From NCBI GenBank assembly GCA_937905825.1, contig CALCXM010000053.1, positions 1 through 64,000 on the forward strand: a stretch of 64,000 nucleotides of DNA. The letters are read 5' to 3'. Made by a program: the position numbers and the translations under genes. A model generated the notes under the pieces. The model did not search any database. It saw only the letters and a program-made list of their open reading frames with translations, and was not told the origin of the DNA. Numbering within the stretch: position 1 is the stretch's first letter; the number at the start of each line of letters is the position of its first letter. The stretch is from an uncultured bacterium (lineage in GTDB: Bacteria > Planctomycetota > UBA1135 > GCA-002686595). Below are positions 1 through 8,627 of the stretch, one piece after another.

Positions 1-251
1 CAGAGAGCGAGTTGGGACTATTGGCAAATCGACTCATGAATAGAGCAGGCTAGCGAATTAGGTCGTCTCAGCTTGGCGCAGTCCAGAACAAGCTAGGCAA
101 TTGCGCGCTAGGCTGCTTGGAATGGTCCAATTTGGGTCCCCACGTAAGTGAGGTAAGATCATTTTTGACTGACGCAGCCAAGGCTGCCAAGCTGCCCGCT
201 CCAATCCAAGCGGTTTGCAGCTTGACCGCACCTCTTTGCAGCAAGTCCAGA
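1..251. other. upstream intergenic sequence
   Basis: No convincing gene, hairpin or clear promoter was seen in the first 251 bases. It presumably holds the leader of the WD40-caspase gene that follows. Open frames here have no signal peptide or recognisable domain. Confidence 0.5.
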
Positions 252-3200
252 ATGACACCTACGACACGGCGCCGCCTTCAATTGACATGCCTAGGAACGC
301 TCGCGCTCGGCCTGGGCCTAACGGATTGGGGGTTTGCGCAAGCTTCCTCCTCGGAGGATGTTCGTGTCGTCCTCTCGACATCCCATTCGGGCAAGACAGT
401 GGGATTGGGCTTCTCCTCGGATGGTCGCTACTTGGCAAGCTTTGGAAGTGATGGGAGCGTGATTCAGTGGGACTTGGCCACCTACCTTGGAGCTTGGCGC
501 AAGCAATTGCCGGGAGATGGGACAGCGCTGGCTGTCTCTCCCCTCGATGACAGTGTGTTCGCTGCATCGATTGGGCATGCGGGGAGATGGGCCATGACAG
601 GAGAGCCGCTTTCCGCACCGGTTCTCTATGCAGCGTCGCTGTACGGGGAAGCAGAACAGTTGTGGGCAGCGGAGTTCACGGCCGATGGGTCTCACCTGGC
701 TGGATTCGGCTGGATCGATCCGGGCGCTCCCTCGGGCTTGCTGCAGCTTTGGGAAACAGCCCACTTTGAGCGCGTCCAGGCGGATCGCTTGAGCGTGCCG
801 ACTCCGCACTATTCCGCCTTCGGCATCGACAGTGTGCGCGGAGTGCTCTACTACGGCGCAGACCGTGGGATCGAGGCTTGGCCTCTGCCGGGCCACGAAG
901 GGGATGTTCACGGAGTCGAGATTGGGAAGTACGGCAGCGACGCACTCGCCATATCCGCCGATGGAAAGTTCCTAGTGACCGGGGGCGATCCCGCGCGCGT
1001 CTATGCACTTCCTGATTTGCGACAGCACTCGACACTGCCCCAGAGTGGATCCTCTGGCAGATCCATGGGGATTGCGCACACACCTCACTTCTCAGCAGAC
1101 AGCAAGCGCCTCGCTGCCGGAATCAGGCTGCTCGACGATGAGGATGGGGACCAAGAGTACTCGGGCGGTGTCGCGGTTTGGGAGCACAAGAGCGGAACAG
1201 AGTTTTCCTTGCTCGAAAAGTGGAAGGCTCATTCCGACCACACGCTGGCCGTTCGCTTGCATCCCAGTGGCGAGCTCTGCGTGACGGCAAATTCGGACGG
1301 GACTTTCGAGATGTGGAAGGTGGACGATGGGTCCCTCGTGAGACGTTGGGGAAGTCCAACTTCAGCGGCGTGGCATCTCGCTTCCGACCCACTGCGCCCA
1401 GGAGTCTTCTGTGGTCTTGGCCCGAGAGTCCGACGACTCGATTTGGTCAATGGCACCCTGGAGGAGGCCGAACCCCACGTAGGGTCCGACCTGATCAGTA
1501 GTGTGGCCGTCTCCCCCGACGGCTCACTGATTGCAGGATCTACCAAGGATCGAGAACTCGTCGTCTACCACAGGCATGGCCAACGTGTCGTCTTCCGAAC
1601 GACTGGACAAGAAGGTCACTATTCGAAGATCCTCTTTCTCGATGATCGACGTATCGCAGCCATCAACTTCGACACACTCGGAGTTTGGGACATCGAAACC
1701 GGGGAACAGGTTCTGCGTCGGAAGGCCTACCTGCGGGACATCGCTCTAGACGCGGACAGGAGCCTCTTGGCACTGGGAGATGGCAACCTACTTGATACGG
1801 AATCACTGCAGCAAGTGAGGCTCAATGTTGTTCCGGCCCGGGGCTATATCAATGCGTTGGCCGTGAGCCCATCGGGTGCGGTTGCTTACGGAGGCACCGG
1901 AGATTGCCTCTTGGTGCCTGGCGAAGGCAAGCAGCCGATTGAGCTCAAAGGGCACGCCGGTTGGATGCATGCTTTGGAGTTTAGTCCGGACGGGAAGGTA
2001 TTGGCCAGCGGGGGAGCGGACGGCGCCGTGTACCTACGCGATGCGAGCACGGGGGAAATCAATCACCGTGTTGCGCTGAACTCCACCATCCGCTCCTTCG
2101 CTGTGACCTCAGACGGCGCACGCCTCGTGGTCGGTACGGACTCCGGGAGGCTTTGGCTACTCGACATGGCTACGGGGGAAGAGTTGGTCCAAGTTGCCCC
2201 CGGGAGCGACGGCGACTTCGCGACGTTTGCCCCCGGCGGATTCTATCGGGCTTCGCGCGGCATGCTCGCGAACGTCGGCTTCTCACGGGATGGCAAGACC
2301 TACCTTTGCGAGCAATTCGATCTGCACTACAATCGCCCTGACTACATCATTGAACGCCTTGGCCAAGCCAGCTCATCCGTCGTCACTGGGTACCGGCGAG
2401 CTCGTGAAAAGCGCATGGAGAAGATGGGCTTGAAGGCAGGCGGGCTGCTCGAGGGCGCTAAACTCCCGACAGCCAGCTTCCTCAAGACACTTCCCTCTGT
2501 GAGTGAATCGAGGGAACTCTCGTTGCACCTTGGAGCACTTGACGCGGGCTTTGCGCTCCACTCACTGCATCTCTCGATCAATGGAATTCCGCTGCACGGC
2601 GAGCACGGGATTCCAATCTCGACCGCCGCCGGGACGCCCTACAAGGGGGAACACAAGATCGAGCTTTCCGACGGGCGCAACATCGTCCAGGTAGCGGTAC
2701 GCAATGCGAGAGGAGTTGACTCCTTGCGTCAAACAGCTGAAGTTCGCTACACGGGGCCACGGGCCAAGCGCTCCTTGCTTGCCTTGGTGGTGGGAGTTTC
2801 CGACTACGACAAGGACGCTTACGATCTAGAGTACGCCGCCAAGGATGCCCGAGACATGGCGCGGGCGCTTGAACAAGCCGGCGAAGCCTTTGACCACGTT
2901 GAGGTGCGCGGCCTGTACGACCACGACGTCAATTCAGCGTCCTTGGCCGCAGCCCGCGAGATGTTCGCCTCAGGTCGGCCCGATGATCTAGCTGTCGTCT
3001 TTGTGGCTGGCCACGGCCTGCTCGATTCTGACCTGAACTACTACCTGGCTTCTTCTGCAGTCGACTTCGCGGATCCGGCGAGCGCAGGCATCCCCTACGA
3101 GCTGCTTGAAGGCTTGCTGACAGAGATCCCCCCCCGCAAGAAGCTACTACTCATGGACACTTGTTTCTCCGGAGAAGTGGACGAGAACTCCCCTGGGTTG

Positions 3201-3587
3201 GATGCGGGAGGGGCTCCCTTTGACCAGGTTTCCGCGCGAGGCATCACGGTAACGAAGAGCGAACAGGCCCCGCTTGTTTCGACCGACGCGTTTGCCTTGA
3301 TGAGGGATCTCTTCGCAGACCTCAGGCGCGGATCAGGGGCGGTGGTCATTTCATCCGCAGGCGGGCAGGAGTTTGCCTTTGAGTCAGAACAGTGGAACAA
3401 CGGAGCATTCACCTACGCCGTGCTCGAAGCCCTCGATCGGCGCCTAGCCGACAGCGATGGGGACCACGTCGTGTCGGTACGCGAGCTTCGCGCCTACGTG
3501 GGCGCGCGCGTGCAAGAGCTCACTGGCGGACGACAACATCCCACAACAAGGCAGGACAACATCAGTTCGGACTTCCCCTTGTATTGA
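252..3587 (+). CDS. secreted WD40-repeat protein with C-terminal caspase-like (peptidase C14) domain
   Basis: This is a 1111-residue protein. The ATG at 252 was chosen because it begins a signal peptide (MTPTTRRR, a hydrophobic stretch, then an A-Q cleavage region); the longer frame from 117 would bury it. Residues about 30-690 are WD40-like beta-propeller repeats with motifs such as FSPDGKVLASGGADG. A linker with ASRG and EQFDLHYNRPDYI follows. The last 270 residues are a caspase-like domain starting at ALVVGVSDYD, with a His in VAGHG (about His921) and a Cys in DTCFSG (about Cys971), the expected catalytic dyad. The protein is therefore probably an active, exported cysteine peptidase on a propeller scaffold. 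The gene at 30821-34198 is a paralogue with the same architecture and the same linker. It converges on the haem-protein gene downstream. The substrate is unknown. Confidence 0.88.
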   Translation: MTPTTRRRLQLTCLGTLALGLGLTDWGFAQASSSEDVRVVLSTSHSGKTVGLGFSSDGRYLASFGSDGSVIQWDLATYLGAWRKQLPGDGTALAVSPLDDSVFAASIGHAGRWAMTGEPLSAPVLYAASLYGEAEQLWAAEFTADGSHLAGFGWIDPGAPSGLLQLWETAHFERVQADRLSVPTPHYSAFGIDSVRGVLYYGADRGIEAWPLPGHEGDVHGVEIGKYGSDALAISADGKFLVTGGDPARVYALPDLRQHSTLPQSGSSGRSMGIAHTPHFSADSKRLAAGIRLLDDEDGDQEYSGGVAVWEHKSGTEFSLLEKWKAHSDHTLAVRLHPSGELCVTANSDGTFEMWKVDDGSLVRRWGSPTSAAWHLASDPLRPGVFCGLGPRVRRLDLVNGTLEEAEPHVGSDLISSVAVSPDGSLIAGSTKDRELVVYHRHGQRVVFRTTGQEGHYSKILFLDDRRIAAINFDTLGVWDIETGEQVLRRKAYLRDIALDADRSLLALGDGNLLDTESLQQVRLNVVPARGYINALAVSPSGAVAYGGTGDCLLVPGEGKQPIELKGHAGWMHALEFSPDGKVLASGGADGAVYLRDASTGEINHRVALNSTIRSFAVTSDGARLVVGTDSGRLWLLDMATGEELVQVAPGSDGDFATFAPGGFYRASRGMLANVGFSRDGKTYLCEQFDLHYNRPDYIIERLGQASSSVVTGYRRAREKRMEKMGLKAGGLLEGAKLPTASFLKTLPSVSESRELSLHLGALDAGFALHSLHLSINGIPLHGEHGIPISTAAGTPYKGEHKIELSDGRNIVQVAVRNARGVDSLRQTAEVRYTGPRAKRSLLALVVGVSDYDKDAYDLEYAAKDARDMARALEQAGEAFDHVEVRGLYDHDVNSASLAAAREMFASGRPDDLAVVFVAGHGLLDSDLNYYLASSAVDFADPASAGIPYELLEGLLTEIPPRKKLLLMDTCFSGEVDENSPGLDAGGAPFDQVSARGITVTKSEQAPLVSTDAFALMRDLFADLRRGSGAVVISSAGGQEFAFESEQWNNGAFTYAVLEALDRRLADSDGDHVVSVRELRAYVGARVQELTGGRQHPTTRQDNISSDFPLY

Positions 3588-3656
3588 GGAGGCAACGGCC
3601 AACAGCCCGGAAATGCTTGTGGTCAGCAGTCCGCTAATGGACGAAGACGTCCACGC

Positions 3657-4970
3657 TTAGCGCCAGCTCGCGGGCAGCCCGGCCTTCGTCTCCAGCAAGA
3701 TCTCGAGGATGTTGGCGCGATCCTCCCCGGAGAGTTGCGGGAACTCCCGGGAACCCTCGAGGTTGTGCAGGATCCCCCAGAGCTCCGACCAAACCGCGTC
3801 GAGCACCGGCGCAGGAAGTCGATCGAAGGCTTCGCTGTAGATCAGGTAGCTACAAGGGTAAGCGAAGAGCCGCCGCTTCAAATCGAAGTCGTACAAGGAG
3901 CGTCCCTTTGAATCCCGTGGCGTGCCCTTGGCGAGATCGGCAGGGAAGCCAGATGTCCCCGCGATGGGTTGAGTGAGCTGCAGTTCGTCGCGGAAGAGCA
4001 ACTGGTCGACGATGTCGGAGGCGGCATTCTTGAAGCGCCTTTGAATGGATTCGCTCACGAACTCGGCTGGCTCGCCCATTAGATCGTTCATGACGAGCCG
4101 ATGAGCCTCCACGATGCGCCCCTTGTAGCTCCCCCGCGCGATCATGTTGTGCATCTCCGCTTGGTGCTCCATAACCATCAGCGCGACGATGTCCGAGTGC
4201 GGAGTGAGGTAAGAGTCGACATCAAAGAACTTGGAGAGGTCCGTGACGTTGGCACCTGAATCCACGTTGATGCGCTCCTCGGTTCCGCGCACGACATTCC
4301 GCTCCACCTTCTCCACCGTCGCATTCCCCATGTGCCGTTGATCGCCGTGCGTTCCCGTCACGTACCAACCACCCCAGCGCTGCTCGAGCGGACTGGCTTG
4401 GGTGGTGATGTGTGTCCCCGAGCGCAGGATCGGGAAGCCTTCGGGGTCGGGATGCACGGAGCGCACGATGTTCCCAGGCCAGTTGCGCGTCTTGGAGGAA
4501 GCATGACAGGCCAAGCAATCGTTGTCGCGCCGAGTGAAGACCGGCTCGCCCGGCTGCTGCGCAAGCGAGTAGAAGGTCGGGCCTTGCACTGGATCCATGC
4601 TGGTCACCTCCATGAACGGTGCGCCGGGGATCCAACCGAGGTAGGCCTGCTCTCCGAAGTAGAGGGCACGCGGCCGACGGGGCGAGATCAGGGTGTGTTG
4701 AAGACTCGTCTTTGAGAAGACGAGCACCTGCGAGGAACTCTCCACATCAAATGCAGCGAGTATGGCGGGCAGCCAGCCGAGGTCCTCGTCCCACTGCATG
4801 TTGGCCTTGCCCGCGGCGACGTCGAGCATCAAGCGCGCGACGACATCATCCCGTTCGGCGGAGTCGTAGTTGACGGGGTCGCCAAGGTAATCGGCGAGGT
4901 CCTGGGGTGCAGCCGACGCAGGGCCACAGACCGCGGTCAGGATCAATAAGGACGCGACGATGTTCGGCAT
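3657..4970 (-). CDS. periplasmic protein with one c-type haem motif
   Basis: This is a 437-residue protein. The start at 4970 was picked because it gives a signal peptide (MPNIVASLLILTAVCGPASA); the frame is open 65 codons further upstream, but that part is Arg/Cys-rich and not signal-like. There is a single CxxCH motif, C152-L-A-C155-H156, so one covalently attached haem c is expected in the periplasm. The rest, including the conserved-looking HGDQRHMGN and a helical C-terminal half, matches no named enzyme that I recognise. It probably has a redox or electron-transfer role. It is transcribed towards the WD40-caspase gene with a 69-bp gap, and divergently from the sulfatase. Confidence 0.75.
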   Translation of the reverse strand: MPNIVASLLILTAVCGPASAAPQDLADYLGDPVNYDSAERDDVVARLMLDVAAGKANMQWDEDLGWLPAILAAFDVESSSQVLVFSKTSLQHTLISPRRPRALYFGEQAYLGWIPGAPFMEVTSMDPVQGPTFYSLAQQPGEPVFTRRDNDCLACHASSKTRNWPGNIVRSVHPDPEGFPILRSGTHITTQASPLEQRWGGWYVTGTHGDQRHMGNATVEKVERNVVRGTEERINVDSGANVTDLSKFFDVDSYLTPHSDIVALMVMEHQAEMHNMIARGSYKGRIVEAHRLVMNDLMGEPAEFVSESIQRRFKNAASDIVDQLLFRDELQLTQPIAGTSGFPADLAKGTPRDSKGRSLYDFDLKRRLFAYPCSYLIYSEAFDRLPAPVLDAVWSELWGILHNLEGSREFPQLSGEDRANILEILLETKAGLPASWR

Positions 4971-5302
4971 GCCGAGCAGGATAAGTGAATGCAAGGACCT
5001 TCGCCAGCCAGCGCGCCGCTCTCCACATCCACAGCCACAACCTCGCCGCGTCGGCTCCCCACAATCCGCCCGCAGCACAACGAGCTCAGGGAGGGCACGA
5101 CCCGGCTCGAATCGGCTGGCTCGAATGGCGCCCGAGTGGCTAGAGTAGGGGGCGAAGCGATCCAAAGCAGCGGAACACTAGCCTGGAAGGCGCCGCGAGG
5201 GTCTATGGGTACTTTGAATAACCGTGCAGTGCAGTTCGAGCTCCCCCCATTTCAGCATCCATCTCCACAACGAATCTCCTCCACACAGTTTCTCCTCTAC
5301 CA
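4971..5302. other. divergent intergenic region between haem protein and sulfatase genes
   Basis: These 332 bases separate two divergently transcribed genes and should contain both promoters. I could not identify a convincing -35/-10 pair or operator. The overlapping open frames look like antisense shadows. Confidence 0.5.
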
Positions 5303-6775
5303 ATGGAATCGAGCATGCGAGAGTCCACTACGAGAATGCTGCTCGTGGCCTGGGTTGTCCTCTTGGGATTGCCCTGCCACGTTTGGGCCGATACGCAGCC
5401 GAATCTCGTCTTCATTCTCGTGGACGATCAACGCAACGACACCCTGGGTTGCGCCGGACATGAGGTGATCAAGACCCCGAACATCGACAGGCTCGCCGCT
5501 GGAGGCGTTCGCTTCGAGCGCGCGTTCGTCAACAGCTCCATCTGCATGGCGAGTCGCGCGACAATCTTCACAGGCTTGACAGAGACGGGCCATGGCTACA
5601 CCGGGGGCAAGTGGCCTGCGATTCCGGTGCAAGCAATGGACGTGGACACCAGCTTCCCGGTGGCCCTACGCAAGGCTGGCTACCGCACTGGGTTTTATGG
5701 CAAGCAACACGTTCAGTTCGCGGAGAGCAACGGCGCGGCCCTGGAGCGCATGTTCCACGAGTTCAAGGTCTACAACGGTGGCCCGCACCACATCCAACAG
5801 GCGGATGGATCCGAGCGTCACACGGCGGAATTGATCGGCGACCGTTCCGTGGAGTTTCTCAGGTCCCAGGAAGAGGGGCAGCCCTTCTGCCTCTACATGA
5901 GCTTCAACATCGCCCACGCGCGAGACGGGGACCACCGGCCGGGCATCGGCCATTACCCCTGGCCAAAGTCCATGGACGGCATGTACGAGGACATTGTTCC
6001 AGCGCCGCCGCAACTCGCCGACCCCAAGTACTTTGAGATGCAGCCAGAGTTCTTGAAGAAGTCGCTGAATCGCGAGCGCTGGTATTGGCGCTGGGACACG
6101 CCCGAGAAGTACCAGGCCAACATGCGCGCCTACTACCGCATGTTGACCGGCATGGATGCTGTCATCGGTCGCGTCCAGGAAGCCTTGCGCGAGCAGGGCT
6201 TTGCGGAGAACACCATTCTCCTCTACACCGCCGACAACGGCTACTACATGGGAGATCGGGGCTTTGCCGGCAAGTGGTCCCACTACGAACAATCCCTGCG
6301 TGTTCCGCTCATCATTCACGACCCACGCATGCCACAAGCGGCGCGCAATCGACTGCTGCCGCAGATGGTGATGAACCTGGATCTGCCGGCGACCCTCTTG
6401 GATCTCGCGGGCGTCGAAATCCCCGACAAGTACCAAGGGCACAGCCTGGTGCCGTTCCTGCGTGGGGAAGAGCCCGCAACCTGGCGCACGGATCTGTTCA
6501 ACGAACACCACTTCAATCATCCCGGCCTTCCGAAGTGGCGCGGTGTGCGCGGCCAGCGTTTCAGCTACGCTCGCTACTACGAGCAGGATCCAATCTACGA
6601 GTTCCTTCACGACTTGCAATGCGACCCGGATCAACTCGTCAACCTCGCCGGTGACCCCGACCACGCCCAAACCCTCGAGCGCTTGCGGGCGCGCACCGCG
6701 GAGTTCACTCGGAACTACACCCGGCCCGAGATTCTTCAGGTGCGAGAACTGGCTGCCAAAGAGAACGGCAAGTGA
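5303..6775 (+). CDS. exported sulfatase (arylsulfatase / alkaline phosphatase superfamily)
   Basis: This 490-residue protein has an N-terminal signal peptide ending near H-V-W-A-D. It starts at the ATG at 5303; an ATG at 5315 would serve equally well, and no clear ribosome binding site separates them. The metal-binding Asp pair lies in LVDDQRNDTLG (about residues 41-42). The active-site motif is C81-M-A-S-R, a C-x-x-S-R type in which the Cys is normally converted to formylglycine by a sulfatase-maturating enzyme. TADNGYYMGDRG near residue 310 is the usual C-terminal metal/sulfate-binding part. Such enzymes desulfate algal polysaccharides in marine planctomycetes; the specific substrate here is unknown. 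It ends in TGA, and the in-frame sequence after that stop does not look coding. Confidence 0.9.
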   Translation: MESSMRESTTRMLLVAWVVLLGLPCHVWADTQPNLVFILVDDQRNDTLGCAGHEVIKTPNIDRLAAGGVRFERAFVNSSICMASRATIFTGLTETGHGYTGGKWPAIPVQAMDVDTSFPVALRKAGYRTGFYGKQHVQFAESNGAALERMFHEFKVYNGGPHHIQQADGSERHTAELIGDRSVEFLRSQEEGQPFCLYMSFNIAHARDGDHRPGIGHYPWPKSMDGMYEDIVPAPPQLADPKYFEMQPEFLKKSLNRERWYWRWDTPEKYQANMRAYYRMLTGMDAVIGRVQEALREQGFAENTILLYTADNGYYMGDRGFAGKWSHYEQSLRVPLIIHDPRMPQAARNRLLPQMVMNLDLPATLLDLAGVEIPDKYQGHSLVPFLRGEEPATWRTDLFNEHHFNHPGLPKWRGVRGQRFSYARYYEQDPIYEFLHDLQCDPDQLVNLAGDPDHAQTLERLRARTAEFTRNYTRPEILQVRELAAKENGK

Positions 6776-7271
6776 GTCTTCGATAGCGCGCGCGTCTGCG
6801 AGCAGCCTGCGCGAACGAAGAACCCCGGCTACGCACGGCGAGAGGCCAGCTTGATCACCCTCTTACGCTACAAGTCGATGCCTAGCGATCGGGTCGTTCT
6901 GCGGGGTCATGCGAAGCAGAAGCTCGCTGTCCTCGGCTCCCCCACTCGACATCGCTGGCAGACTCGTCCACCAGGTCTGTATTTCGCAGCAACCGTCCCG
7001 ATTGCGGGCGGCGCAGGCGCCAGCGGGCCATCAACGACTCGAATCGTGGGTGAGCCCTGGACGAGTCCTTTCCATCCGGGGCCCCTGGCACCGAAACAGC
7101 ATGGTAGGCCGCACCAAGCCCAATGCACCCCACCCGGCCATTTACGCAAAGATCCACTGCGAGCGCGGAAGATCCCGGGCCAGACGGGTCATCTAGGCTA
7201 AGCTGTGTGCCTGTTCTACGTCCTTCCATGGGTCTTTGGCCCCTGGACCCTTTGTTTAGAGAGCACTCCTC
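6776..7271. other. 496-bp intergenic region
   Basis: There is no supported gene. The open frames here (for example 6851-7201 plus and 6882-7283 minus) lack any domain, signal peptide or start context, and their composition is Arg/Pro-rich as expected of shadows. The region presumably contains the promoter of the Sec-containing gene at 7272; no clear sigma-70 pair was found. Confidence 0.5.
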
Positions 7272-8441
7272 ATGTTGATGCACTTCCCGGCGCTGGTCTT
7301 GAGCCTAGCTACGGGCGCTGAGGCGCCCCCCTTGAACGCTGTCGAAACGCGCCCTGTGGCGCTCTCGGTGGACCTCGCCTTCAAGCCATACAAGGACTGG
7401 ACGATCCTGCTCCCGGACGAACAATTCGCCAAGGTAGGCGAGGGCATCCCTTTCCCCCACGCGGGCGGTGAGCGCTTCGCGGTCAAGCTCGAAGGCACCG
7501 TGCTTTGGGTGGATCGCGACGGGGACGGCGAATGCGAAGCCAAGGTCGAGCCCATGAAACCCGGAGAAACGGGACTGATGGTCTTCCGCGCCAAGAACGA
7601 AGCGGGCGCAGATCAAAGCTACGCGATCCGTCTCACCAGCGATGGCACGTGGGCCTACTCGGCATCGGGTGCCATGGTCGGTGAACTCGCCGGCCAGCGT
7701 GTGCAGCTGATCGATCAAAACAACAACGGCCGCTTCGATGACTATGGTGCGGACGCCATGATCATCGGTCGCGGCAAGTCCGCCTGCTTCCTCTCGCGGG
7801 TGGTCAACGTCGAGGGTGAACTTTACTCCGTCGACATCAGCCCGGACGGCACGCGCTTGGACGCCAAACCCTTTGACGGGGAAAGCGGATCCATCGACCT
7901 CGCGAGCGAACTCGAAACAAAGGCGCGCATGCGCTCCGTCGTCCTACGCAGTGCGGACGGCAAGTTGTCCTTCGAGGTCAGCCAGGCCAAGGGCGCCGTC
8001 AAGGTTCCCGTTGGCAAGTACACGGTGCACTCCGGTCAGATCGCTTTGGGCAAGGGCCATGCGGACCTGCGCACCGGACGCATGCAACCGATCACGGTTG
8101 TGGCCGGCGAGAGCGTCAGCGCTTCCTGGGGTGGCCCGGTCAAAGCCGAGTTCCGCTACGGACGCCAGGGCGAGGAAATCACCATCGCCCCCCAAGACGT
8201 CATGTACTACGGACGCCTCGGAGAGGAGTACTCCAACTTCATGCCACTCGGCACGTCCCCGAGCTTTGTGGTCAAGGACAAGCAGTCCGGCGAGGAACTG
8301 GTGAACGTCAAGTTCCCCGGGAACTGCTGAGGCATCGGCTTCGCTCCGGTCACCGTGCGTGTACCGGCCTCCTCCAAGATCGAAATCTCCATGACCGCCG
8401 ACAACTGGGCTTTCGGCGCCGTCGAGGGCAGCTCCAAGTAG
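7272..8441 (+). CDS. probable selenoprotein: secreted protein with Cys-Sec motif near the C-terminus
   Basis: The frame opens at the ATG at 7272 with a short signal peptide (MLMHFPALVLSLATGAEA). It runs 352 codons to a TGA at 8328-8330, then stays open for 36 more codons to TAG at 8439-8441. The extension has G/C-rich third positions and reads as ordinary protein (GIGFAPVTVRVPASSK, then EISMTADNWAFGAVEG). Read through, the product is 389 residues with Cys352-Sec353 in FPGNC-U-GIG. A SECIS-like hairpin follows the TGA. Two Asp-rich loops (DRDGDGE near residue 80, DQNNNGRFDDYG near 150) resemble calcium-binding EF-hand-like loops; the rest is beta-rich. I do not recognise the family, so no reaction is proposed beyond likely redox chemistry at Cys-Sec. 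Alternatives are a nonsense mutation or a sequence error (TGG or CGA to TGA). It lies 186 bp upstream of the MoxR operon. Confidence 0.72.
8328..8330 (+). other. in-frame UGA proposed to encode selenocysteine (Sec353)
   Basis: The TGA directly follows a TGC (Cys) codon and is followed in frame by GGC ATC GGC. Coding continues for 36 codons. Neighbouring genes use TGA as a genuine stop, for example at 6775, 12457, 14372 and 18646, so local recoding rather than a changed genetic code is required. Confidence 0.7.
8346..8367 (+). promoter_or_regulatory. SECIS-like hairpin downstream of UGA
   Basis: CCGGT (8346-8350) pairs with ACCGG (8363-8367). CAC (8351-8353) pairs with GTG (8359-8361). This leaves one U (8362) unpaired and a 5-nt loop CGTGC containing G-U. 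The stem begins 15 nt and the loop 23 nt after the UGA. A lower stem, a U bulge next to a 3-bp upper stem and a G-U loop is the layout known from the E. coli fdhF SECIS bound by SelB, although there the bulged U is on the 5' side. Confidence 0.6.
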
Positions 8442-8627
8442 AGCGCTCTCGCCCGCTCTAGGCGGCCAGCGGTGTTGGGCGAAACAAGCGTTCGCCCCGT
8501 GCCCCCCAGGCAATTCGCAAGGGACTGCGGTCCATGGCACAGACAAGCCGTCTGTTCCGCAGCTCGCCGGCAGCGCCCGGCGAGGTCTCCTCCACTTTGG
8601 ACCCCGGCCGCAGGTGGCCCTTTTTCT

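Noticed and set aside
5666..6670. 334-codon antisense open frame across the sulfatase
   Set aside because: It mirrors the third-position G/C bias of the real gene; Val/Leu-rich shadow sequence without a start context. The same applies to the long antisense frames at 7944-9137, 9474-10652 and 16283-17911.
6773..7201. Sulfatase frame continues after its TGA stop with a long open stretch, a possible third Sec readthrough
   Set aside because: The sulfatase already ends as expected for the family. The following sequence is Arg/Pro/Gly-rich without domain or coding character, and no bulged hairpin like those of the two Sec candidates was apparent.
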